A stretch of DNA of 12,788 bases, taken from NCBI GenBank assembly GCA_964435635.1, contig CAYSZU010000022.1:1-12788 (forward strand), given 5' to 3'. Positions 7,993-12,788 of this stretch are shown piece after piece. The notes under the pieces were generated by a model that was not told where the DNA came from, did no database searches, and saw nothing but the letters and a program-made list of their open reading frames with translations. How positions within the stretch are numbered: position 1 is the first letter of the stretch; each line of letters opens with the position of its first letter. A program made the position numbers and the translations under genes. Origin of the DNA: DAOOOU01 sp964435635 (lineage in GTDB: Bacteria > Bacillota_I > Bacilli_A > RF39 > UBA660).

Positions 7993-8190
7993 ATGCTACT
8001 TCATCCATCAATTGATAAACTTTTGAATGTTGTGGACTCAAAATATAAATTGGTTCACATCGCTTCAAGAAGAAGTACTCAGATGCTAAACAACAAACAC
8101 TTTCAAATGAAAGAAACTAATTATGTTAGCAAAAAAGAGCTTGGTAAAGCCCTTGAAGAAATAGAAAAGGAACTAATTGAAATTAATTAG
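7993..8190 (+). CDS. rpoZ: DNA-directed RNA polymerase omega subunit
   Basis: Small subunit that wraps the C-terminus of beta-prime and helps RNA polymerase assembly. At 65 residues it is typical for Gram-positive omega. The family pattern is visible: LHPSIDKLLNVVDSKYKLV (2-20), an IASRRSTQM segment corresponding to the usual A(K/S)RAR helix, then LGKALEEIEKE near the end. ATG at 7993 is preceded by AAGGA about ten bases upstream. In many Firmicutes rpoZ follows gmk, the guanylate kinase gene. Here it stands alone, between a nuclease gene and a convergent gene of unknown function. Its last eight codons and stop are part of a terminator hairpin. Confidence 0.93.
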   Translation: MLLHPSIDKLLNVVDSKYKLVHIASRRSTQMLNNKHFQMKETNYVSKKELGKALEEIEKELIEIN

Positions 8191-8198
8191 TTCCTTTT
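8165..8198. terminator. bidirectional terminator overlapping the end of rpoZ
   Basis: AAAAGGAACTAATT (8165-8178) pairs perfectly over 14 bases with its complement at 8185-8198 around a six-base loop. The T run on each strand fits a two-way terminator between rpoZ and the convergent gene at 8216. The rpoZ stop codon (8188-8190) lies in the right arm, so the final codons encode both protein and terminator. Confidence 0.85.
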
Positions 8199-8215
8199 TA
8201 ATTGCTATTAAATAA

Positions 8216-9529
8216 CTAAATATGGATTTGACTAGCAAATTCATCGAAAAAATCTTTCGTTTTAACGATTATTTTACCATCAATAAGAGTAAGTGAAGTA
8301 GGGTTCTCATATTGTTCTCCATCAATTTCAACAAGATCAACTTCTTCGGTCACCGAGTTAAAACTAATTCTCAATAAAGATTTCCCAATAACGGAAAAAA
8401 TTTCGCTTGGTTTGCCATTGGTGCCAACTTTACTAATCCCTTGTTTTAGTTCAACTGCAATATCACTAAGTTTAAGTGGTCTGATTTCAATTGCTTTAGT
8501 CATAGGAATTATTCTTTCCTCTTTAGAACTGACTGAATTTAAAAAACAATTATATTCTTTTTCTACTTCCTCGTAAGATGCCCAATCTAAGTTTTTTCGT
8601 ACCTGTTCAATACCTTCTAATTCCAAAGTAATTCGATCCCGCTCTTTTCCTTTTTCTTCTTTAGGAAACCAAGCTAGAATATCTTTATCGGAATAAGATT
8701 TAATATTTAATCTAAGAATATTTATAATTTTCTCAATTAAATCATTTTTGGTTGGTCCGTTATCTTTAATTTTAACAAGTGGCTTTAATGTCATTCTATG
8801 CATCACGATATTTTTATTATCATTCCAATAATTTATCTTATCACCGATAATTTGGTAATCGCCATTTGCAACCATTCTTTGAATCATTTTATAAGAAGTT
8901 GTTTCTCGCGCATTTAATGTGATAAATTTTCCTAAACTTATTCCTAAATCATTAATATATTTTTTGATACAGTCATACATTTCAATTCGGCTATTAACTT
9001 TATCACGGTTAGGATGACAAGCAATATCGGCAAGTTCAATGCTTTTATTATGTTCAATAATAAGCATATACCAATCAATCCCACAGATTACAGTATAATT
9101 ATCACCCTTACCGTGATAGATTTCTTCTAAATCATTTATTTCTTCACAATACGTCATAAGTTGCATTTCTTCCGGGTAAGCTAGAGCTTCTATGTCCGCC
9201 ATAAATCTTATACTTTTGGTCGTAATTTCTTTTCCTTTTTCAACAATAATTGTTCTTTTTTTTTGTTCTTCAGCAACATTTGGCTTTAGTTCTTCATTAT
9301 TTATTTTATCAATATTTACTTTTAATTTTTCGTCTTCAATCCAGATTCTTGTTGGGTTAACAAATAGTTTATTATTATCTATAATAATTGCTGTAATATC
9401 ATCTTCATTCATAATCATTATTCTAATAGGCAGTAAACCAATCATAACATCCATTACATCCGGCTCATCATCTTTGCCTTTTATTATCGTTCCACCACGT
9501 AATTCTGGTGGCAAGTTATGTAGCTTCAT
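8216..9529 (-). CDS. uncharacterised 437-aa protein with duplicated terminal domains and a possible GNAT-like centre
   Basis: I do not recognise this protein. It has no signal peptide or membrane segment and is rich in Asp, Glu, Lys and Ile. Residues 2-72 and 353-423 align without a gap at a constant offset of 351; shared positions include Lys-Leu, Glu-Leu, Gly, Pro, Ile-Gly, Arg-Ile, Asn-Pro-Thr and Asp-x-Lys, which indicates an internal duplication. Residues 76-110 are a charged linker. Residues about 146-250 (from YTVICGIDWYMLII through ADIACHPNR and LNARETTSYKMI to a final strand) resemble a GNAT acetyltransferase-like alpha/beta fold, though the usual acetyl-CoA loop is not clear. Residues 260-345 are mostly helical and charged. 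ATG at 9529 follows AGGAGA, with a good promoter upstream. The gene is convergent with rpoZ and divergent from the GreA-like gene. It ends with TAG. Real coding is supported by the ribosome site, promoter and the paired terminator. Confidence 0.85.
   Translation of the reverse strand: MKLHNLPPELRGGTIIKGKDDEPDVMDVMIGLLPIRIMIMNEDDITAIIIDNNKLFVNPTRIWIEDEKLKVNIDKINNEELKPNVAEEQKKRTIIVEKGKEITTKSIRFMADIEALAYPEEMQLMTYCEEINDLEEIYHGKGDNYTVICGIDWYMLIIEHNKSIELADIACHPNRDKVNSRIEMYDCIKKYINDLGISLGKFITLNARETTSYKMIQRMVANGDYQIIGDKINYWNDNKNIVMHRMTLKPLVKIKDNGPTKNDLIEKIINILRLNIKSYSDKDILAWFPKEEKGKERDRITLELEGIEQVRKNLDWASYEEVEKEYNCFLNSVSSKEERIIPMTKAIEIRPLKLSDIAVELKQGISKVGTNGKPSEIFSVIGKSLLRISFNSVTEEVDLVEIDGEQYENPTSLTLIDGKIIVKTKDFFDEFASQIHI
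8255..8473 (-). repeat. C-terminal copy of the duplicated protein domain (residues 353-425)
   Basis: This copy carries VELKQG, Pro374, IGKSLLRI and ENPTSLTLIDGK. Alternating hydrophobic residues in both copies suggest a small beta-rich module ending in a hairpin around the Asn-Pro-Thr turn. Confidence 0.7.
9305..9526 (-). repeat. N-terminal copy of the duplicated protein domain (residues 2-75)
   Basis: This copy carries ELRGG, a Pro23-to-Gly31 turn, Arg36-Ile37 and VNPTRIWIEDEK. It matches residues 353-426 position for position at offset 351, with 17 identities over residues 2-71. The relationship is visible in protein but not as an obvious DNA repeat, so the duplication is old. Confidence 0.7.
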
Positions 9530-9553
9530 TTTTAAATCTCCTATCTGTTATTA

Positions 9554-9581
9554 ATTTTAGCATAAATATCAGAAAAATCAA
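9554..9581 (-). promoter_or_regulatory. promoter of the 437-aa gene
   Basis: On the minus strand TTGATT (9576-9581), a 16-base spacer and TGCTAAAAT (-10 at 9554-9559 with an upstream TG) form a promoter about 25 bases before the start codon. AGGAGA follows as the ribosome site. Confidence 0.6.
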
Positions 9582-9612
9582 TTAATTATAGTGTCTTTCT
9601 GCTGTTCAAATA

Positions 9613-9621
9613 TGATATAAT
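9613..9621 (+). promoter_or_regulatory. extended -10 promoter of the GreA-like gene
   Basis: TGATATAAT is a perfect -10 (9616-9621) with the TG extension. The -35 region is weak. The predicted leader is about 39 bases, longer than for the neighbouring plus-strand genes, and is AT-rich without a clear structure. Confidence 0.6.
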
Positions 9622-9666
9622 AAATATTATAAAATTTAGGATATTTATATAAATAGAGGTGAAAAA

Positions 9667-10164
9667 ATGAGAAGCCAAATTATCTATCTTGATCAAGCAG
9701 GTTATGATGAATACCTTAATAGTATTAATGAACTAGCCCGTCAATTAAAGCGCAATAGCGCTGTTAAGGGGAGTTCTTTTGAGGCGGCGGTTGGCGATGG
9801 CTGGCATGATAATTTTGCTTTTGAAGACGCTAAAAGACAAGAATTAGCTATTATTAATGAAATTGAAACTAAAAAGAATTTATTAAAAGATATTAAAATA
9901 ATTCCCCCTAAAAAGATTAATAAAGATCGGCTTAATATTAACGATATTTTTAAATTGCGGCTTTATTTTAGCGCGGAAGAAATTGAAGAAGGTTGGTATA
10001 AATTAACTGGTCGTTTTAACCCTAAAGAATGTGATGATTATCAGGAGATAACTTATAATAGTCCTTTAGGTGCGGCTTTATATAATAAGCAAGTTGGTCG
10101 AGCAACCAGTTATGAAACAACCCAGGGAAATAAAATCAGAGTTGAAATATTAGCTAAGCAATAA
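9667..10164 (+). CDS. GreA/GreB-family transcript cleavage factor paralog
   Basis: The product is 165 residues with the Gre layout. An N-terminal antiparallel coiled coil (about 10-75) is built to reach through the RNA polymerase secondary channel, and an FKBP-like C-terminal domain (about 90-165) ends with ITYNSPLGAALYNKQVGR, the family signature near NSPLG. Classical GreA has a GDLSEN-type tip with an Asp and a Glu three residues apart. Here the tip reads GDGWHDNF (43-50), with Asp44 and Asp48 four apart and added Trp and His. It is therefore a divergent paralog, perhaps not the cell's main GreA, and cleavage activity is uncertain. ATG at 9667 follows GAGGTGA by six bases. The gene converges on tRNA-Ala through a shared terminator. 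Confidence 0.85.
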   Translation: MRSQIIYLDQAGYDEYLNSINELARQLKRNSAVKGSSFEAAVGDGWHDNFAFEDAKRQELAIINEIETKKNLLKDIKIIPPKKINKDRLNINDIFKLRLYFSAEEIEEGWYKLTGRFNPKECDDYQEITYNSPLGAALYNKQVGRATSYETTQGNKIRVEILAKQ

Positions 10165-10186
10165 CTAATATATTAAATTTTTTCAT

Positions 10187-10219
10187 AATAAAACTCTTCA
10201 AAAATAGAAGAGTTTTATT
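10187..10219. terminator. bidirectional terminator between the GreA-like gene and tRNA-Ala
   Basis: A perfect 13-base stem, AATAAAACTCTTC (10187-10199) with its complement at 10207-10219, closes a seven-base loop. A- and T-rich flanks suit termination in both directions. It lies eight bases beyond the encoded CCA of the tRNA. Confidence 0.9.
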
Positions 10220-10226
10220 GACAATT

Positions 10227-10303
10227 TGGTGGAGAATAGGGGATTCGAACCCCTGACCCCCACGTTGCAAGCGTGGTGCTCTAGCCAGCTGAGCTAATTC
10301 CCC
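10227..10303 (-). tRNA. tRNA-Ala (anticodon UGC)
   Basis: Read on the minus strand, the gene folds into a complete cloverleaf. The acceptor arm GGGGAAT pairs with ATTCTCC and includes the G3:U70 wobble pair that alanyl-tRNA synthetase recognises. The anticodon stem is CCACG/CGTGG, with loop CTTGCAA and anticodon TGC (plus-strand 10267-10269). The T arm holds GGTTCGAATCC, and CCA is encoded at the 3' end (10227-10229). The length is 77 bases with CCA. It reads Ala GCA and, with modification, other GCN codons. Confidence 0.97.
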
Positions 10304-10319
10304 AAATTGGCGCAAACTA

Positions 10320-10348
10320 ATATTATCATAAACAAAATTAAAAATCAA
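10320..10348 (-). promoter_or_regulatory. candidate promoter of tRNA-Ala
   Basis: On the minus strand TTGATT (10343-10348), a 17-base spacer and TGATAATAT (-10 at 10320-10325) lie 16 bases upstream of the mature tRNA 5' end. No terminator separates the polymerase gene from it, so some tRNA may also come from readthrough. Confidence 0.5.
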
Positions 10349-10360
10349 TTGTTTTAGTTG

Positions 10361-11611
10361 TTACTCATCAATTTTTTCGTTGCGCGATTTAATGGTTGAG
10401 TCAGCTAGTAAACTAGAAGCTTTTAAAATTGTATTCCGCCCAAACTTGTAGTTTACATCATCAATAATTAAATTTAGTTTGTTTTCTCCTCTTATTTTAT
10501 TTAAATCTTCAAATAGATTTAATTGTAAATAATTATTAGTTATTAAATTACTAATAGAGATATAAACTTTTCTAATTGGTAGATCTTCATAATAACGATC
10601 AAAAATATCTAAACATTGATTAAGAATTATTTGATTGTTATCAGTCGGATTAACAAGCTTGATTGAACGGCAAAAGCCGCCGCCAATCGCCCGAGAATAA
10701 TTGATTCCTAGACTAATAATAAATCCTTGTTTATGATTTTGACGTAAACGATGAGTAATTAGTTCAACCATTTCGATAATAATAATTTTAATATTATGAC
10801 CATTATAATCTTTATTTAGAACTTGACTATGACTATAAGAACTGGTTTTTGGTTCTTTTTGCCACTCCTTAATAGAGTTATTATCGATTCCATTGGCATG
10901 GAGCCATAATTCTTTACCACTTGAACCTAATTTTGCTTTTAATTTTAATAAATCATAATGAGCTAAATCACCAACTTTTTTAATTCCTAAGTCGTTTAAC
11001 CTTTTTTCCATACGGGGACCAATGCCCCATATTTTAGAAAGGGGGGTAATTGGCCATAGTTTAGTCGCAATATCTTTCTGATTCCACTTTGCTAAACCTG
11101 ATTGATTTTTTTTGGCCTCAACGTCCATTGCTATTTTGGCTAAAAAAATATTGGGGCCAATTCCACAAGTGGCAGTTAAACCAGTTTTATCTTTAATTCT
11201 TTTTAAAATAGTAGCAGCTAATTCTAAGGCGGTTTTTTGATATAAATTTAAATAATTAGTTACGTCAATAAAAACTTCGTCAATTGAATAAATATGCAAA
11301 TCTTCATGAGCGACAAACTCTAAATAGACATTAACAACTTCTTGACTTTTTTTCGCATATAAACCCATTCTTGGCGGGACGGCAAAGTATTTTATTTGTT
11401 TGGGAATATCATATACTCTAGTTCGACCGTTTAAACCTTGGCTTTTTAGAAAAGGACTTACAGCTAAAGTAATTGCTCCTTTTTGGGTTGGGTCAGCTAC
11501 TACTAAAGGAGTTGTTAATGGATCTAAATTACGAGCTAAACATTCGCAGGCCGCAAAGAAACTTTTTAAATCGATACATAAATAAGTGTGCGCTAAAAAA
11601 GTTCTTTCCAT
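10361..11611 (-). CDS. Y-family DNA polymerase, UvrX/YqjW (UmuC-like) type
   Basis: Error-prone translesion polymerase of 416 residues. The palm shows Asp14 in CIDLKSFFA and the YSIDEVFID motif (108-116; catalytic Asp111-Glu112). The helix-hairpin-helix of the thumb is at WGIGPRMEKRLNDLGI (195-210). The little-finger domain is about 255-360, and QLNLF (363-367) is a beta-clamp binding motif. The C-terminal FGRNTILKASSLL segment (390-402) is typical of the UvrX/ImpB branch rather than short DinB. ATG at 11611 follows TTTGGAGG by seven bases. A LexA box overlaps the predicted transcription start, so SOS induction is likely. The gene is divergent from the cyclophilin gene and upstream of tRNA-Ala. 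Confidence 0.93.
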   Translation of the reverse strand: MERTFLAHTYLCIDLKSFFAACECLARNLDPLTTPLVVADPTQKGAITLAVSPFLKSQGLNGRTRVYDIPKQIKYFAVPPRMGLYAKKSQEVVNVYLEFVAHEDLHIYSIDEVFIDVTNYLNLYQKTALELAATILKRIKDKTGLTATCGIGPNIFLAKIAMDVEAKKNQSGLAKWNQKDIATKLWPITPLSKIWGIGPRMEKRLNDLGIKKVGDLAHYDLLKLKAKLGSSGKELWLHANGIDNNSIKEWQKEPKTSSYSHSQVLNKDYNGHNIKIIIIEMVELITHRLRQNHKQGFIISLGINYSRAIGGGFCRSIKLVNPTDNNQIILNQCLDIFDRYYEDLPIRKVYISISNLITNNYLQLNLFEDLNKIRGENKLNLIIDDVNYKFGRNTILKASSLLADSTIKSRNEKIDE

Positions 11612-11622
11612 CGTTAAACCTC

Positions 11623-11636
11623 CAAACGTATGTTCT
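11623..11636 (-). promoter_or_regulatory. LexA (DinR-type) SOS operator
   Basis: On the polymerase strand the site reads AGAACATACGTTTG. Its core fits GAAC-RNRY-GTTY, the Bacillus LexA box as I recall it from the literature, at all twelve positions; only the two outer bases differ. It lies between the -10 (11643-11648) and GGAGG (11619-11623), over the expected transcription start, an ideal place for repression. Confidence 0.75.
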
Positions 11637-11642
11637 GTATAA

Positions 11643-11671
11643 ATTATAGTTTAAAATTTATAAAAAAGCAA
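11643..11671 (-). promoter_or_regulatory. promoter of the Y-family polymerase
   Basis: TTGCTT (11666-11671), a 17-base spacer and a perfect TATAAT (11643-11648) on the minus strand stand just upstream of the LexA box. This promoter has no TG extension. Confidence 0.65.
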
Positions 11672-11678
11672 TAGTCCC

Positions 11679-11707
11679 TTTACAAACTTTTGTTTTATCA
11701 GTAAAAT
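11679..11707 (+). promoter_or_regulatory. promoter of the cyclophilin lipoprotein gene
   Basis: TTTACA (11679-11684), a 17-base spacer and TAAAAT (11702-11707) give a near-consensus promoter. The expected start near 11714 would leave a leader of only about 13 bases, directly before TGGAG (11717-11721). Confidence 0.65.
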
Positions 11708-11726
11708 AAAATGGAATGGAGTTATT

Positions 11727-12356
11727 ATGATAAAAAAATGCTTAAGAGTTACGATTCTGTTAATTTCCCTATTTATAATGAGTTCTTGTGGTGATAAAGA
11801 AATAACCAATAATATCAAGGAGGAAGAAAAAATGCTTAATTATGAAGTAAGTAATGAAGTTACTAATTATCTAAAATTAGAAATGGTCAGTGGTGGTGAA
11901 ATTCTAATAGAATTAGATCCAAAGGCGGCGCCATTAACGGTAGCAAATATGCAAAAGTTAGTTCAAGATAAGTTCTACAACGGCTTAATATTTCATCGAG
12001 TAATTAGTGATTTTATGATTCAAACAGGTGACCCTTTAGGAAATGGTACTGGCGGTTCAGCCGAAAAGATCACGGGAGAATTTGCCCAAAATGGTATTAC
12101 TAATAACTTATCGCATCAACGGGGAGTTGTTTCAATGGCACGGCGCGGTGATGATTATAATTCAGCTTCTTCCCAATTCTTTATTTGCCAAGTTAATAAT
12201 TTGTTCTTAGATGGTAGTTATGCGGCCTTTGGTAAAGTGATTGGTGGCATGAATGTGGTAGATGAAATGGCTAAAGTTGCAACTGATGGGGCTGACAAAC
12301 CATTAGTGGAACAAAAGATTAAAGAAATTACTTTTATTAAATTAAATAATAATTAA
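11727..12356 (+). CDS. cyclophilin-type peptidyl-prolyl isomerase, predicted lipoprotein
   Basis: Isomerase that would speed proline cis-trans folding of exported proteins at the outer face of the membrane. The 209-residue product has a basic start, a hydrophobic stretch (about 8-18) and a lipobox-like IMSSC, so Cys21 is the predicted lipid-modified residue. A short charged linker leads to the cyclophilin domain from about residue 45. Family residues visible are FHRV (Arg), FMIQTGD (Gln), NSASSQFFI and LDGSYAAFGKV, where Tyr replaces the His of many homologues. ATG at 11727 has a modest TGGAG site. A much better Shine-Dalgarno lies inside the gene before an in-frame ATG (Met36), which would give a shorter form without the signal. 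Promoter at 11679-11707, terminator at 12368. Confidence 0.92.
   Translation: MIKKCLRVTILLISLFIMSSCGDKEITNNIKEEEKMLNYEVSNEVTNYLKLEMVSGGEILIELDPKAAPLTVANMQKLVQDKFYNGLIFHRVISDFMIQTGDPLGNGTGGSAEKITGEFAQNGITNNLSHQRGVVSMARRGDDYNSASSQFFICQVNNLFLDGSYAAFGKVIGGMNVVDEMAKVATDGADKPLVEQKIKEITFIKLNNN
11817..11834 (+). promoter_or_regulatory. internal ribosome binding site and in-frame ATG within the cyclophilin gene
   Basis: AAGGAGG (11817-11823), a full seven-base Shine-Dalgarno, stands eight bases before ATG at 11832, which is Met36 in frame. It is stronger than the site of the annotated start. The codons also simply encode a Lys-Glu-Glu-Glu linker, so chance is possible. Confidence 0.45.
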
Positions 12357-12367
12357 ATTTATTAAGC

Positions 12368-12396
12368 AAAGGCTTCTTAAAGTAAGAAGTCTTTTT
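12368..12396 (+). terminator. intrinsic terminator after the cyclophilin gene
   Basis: AAAGGCTTCTT (12368-12378) and AAGAAGTCTTT (12384-12394) form an 11-pair stem with one G-U pair around a five-base loop, followed by T residues. It separates the lipoprotein gene from polA. Confidence 0.85.
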
Positions 12397-12415
12397 ATAT
12401 GCCAAAGTAATAATG

Positions 12416-12424
12416 TGGTATAAT
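12416..12424 (+). promoter_or_regulatory. extended -10 promoter of polA
   Basis: TGGTATAAT is a perfect -10 (12419-12424) with TG extension and no clear -35. Six bases later comes GAGGTGG (12431-12437), so the predicted leader is about 11 bases. Confidence 0.55.
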
Positions 12425-12441
12425 AATAATGAGGTGGAAAC

Positions 12442-12788
12442 ATGAAAAAAGTAATCTTAGTTGATGGTAATAATTTAATGTTTAGGAGTTATTACGCCAC
12501 TGCTTATAGTGGTAATATGATGAAAAATTCTAAAGGTTTTCCAACTAATGCCCTATACGGATTTATCAATATGATAAATAAAATAATCTATGAAGAAGAA
12601 CCTACTTATATGGCTGTTGCTTTTGATATTGGAACTAATTTTCGAAAAGTAAAATATGATACATATAAAGCGGGTCGCCTTGAAACTCCTGAAGAATTAA
12701 AAAAGCAAATGCCATTAGCAAGAGACTTATTAACTGCTTTAGGAATTAAATATTTTGAAATGGAGCCATATGAAGCAGATGATATAAT
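12442..12788 (+). CDS. polA: DNA polymerase I, 5' end (5'-3' exonuclease domain)
   Basis: The first 115 residues match the flap-nuclease domain of Pol I, which removes RNA primers and repairs nicks. The start is ATG at 12442, four bases after GAGGTGG. Visible are VDGNNLMFRSYYA (7-19) with metal-binding Asp8, VAFDIG (59-64), the KYDTYKAGR substrate-contact segment (71-79), and YEADDI (110-115) with Glu111, Asp113 and Asp114. The gene is cut by the window edge, so the polymerase domain cannot be seen, and a stand-alone 5'-3' exonuclease remains possible. Confidence 0.88.
   Translation, partial: MKKVILVDGNNLMFRSYYATAYSGNMMKNSKGFPTNALYGFINMINKIIYEEEPTYMAVAFDIGTNFRKVKYDTYKAGRLETPEELKKQMPLARDLLTALGIKYFEMEPYEADDI

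Noticed and set aside
9192..9554. 120-codon hydrophobic plus-strand frame opposite the 437-aa gene
   Set aside because: Its apparent membrane helices are the complement of Asp/Glu/Lys/Ile-rich coding. The minus-strand gene has the promoter, ribosome site and domain repeat.
10154..10348. 64-codon minus-strand frame over the tRNA and terminator
   Set aside because: It reads through a complete tRNA-Ala and a terminator stem, so it is not a protein gene.

Overview
The window is AT-rich bacterial DNA from a low-GC Gram-positive lineage. The support is RNase J, the ftsY-ylxM-ffh operon order, a short RpoZ, a LexA box of the Bacillus type, a UvrX-like Y-family polymerase, and Shine-Dalgarno sequences mostly of the AGGTGA/AGGAGG kind. 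The standard code is in use: Trp is TGG throughout. Of the twelve stops seen at gene ends, nine are TAA, three are TAG and none is TGA. A cell-wall carboxypeptidase gene and a lipoprotein gene point to a walled or recently walled relative of Bacilli/Erysipelotrichia/Mollicutes; I cannot name the genus.

Layout, left to right. A bidirectional terminator (19-50) closes a minus-strand pair: RNase J (1168-2847), then an M15 D,D-carboxypeptidase interrupted by one in-frame TAA (98-1147). A divergent promoter region (2848-2978) separates RNase J from the plus-strand SRP operon ftsY-ylxM-ffh (2979-5603), which ends at a terminator. Next is a plus-strand pair: a type IV pilin-like protein (5669-6040) and a two-nuclease DUF2779-type protein (6049-7914), with overlapping stop and Shine-Dalgarno. 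Then comes rpoZ (7993-8190), whose last codons form one arm of a terminator shared with the convergent gene. That gene (8216-9529, minus) is an unrecognised 437-residue protein. It carries two copies of one domain at its ends and a possible acetyltransferase-like fold between them. Divergent from it is a GreA/GreB-family paralog with an unusual tip (9667-10164), which converges on tRNA-Ala(UGC) (10227-10303, minus). Upstream of the tRNA on the same strand is a Y-family polymerase (10361-11611) with a LexA box between its -10 and start codon. Divergent from that is a cyclophilin lipoprotein (11727-12356), followed by the 5' end of polA (12442 to the window edge).

Most of the window is housekeeping: RNA decay, SRP targeting, RNA polymerase accessory factors and DNA repair. 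The items most worth a second look are the self-duplicated 437-aa protein, a possible second translation start that would make a cytosolic form of the cyclophilin lipoprotein, the SOS box, the single-nonsense carboxypeptidase, and the recurring TGnTATAAT promoters placed almost against the Shine-Dalgarno. I saw no insertion sequence, CRISPR array, origin or prophage. No gene-free stretch exceeds about 140 bases.
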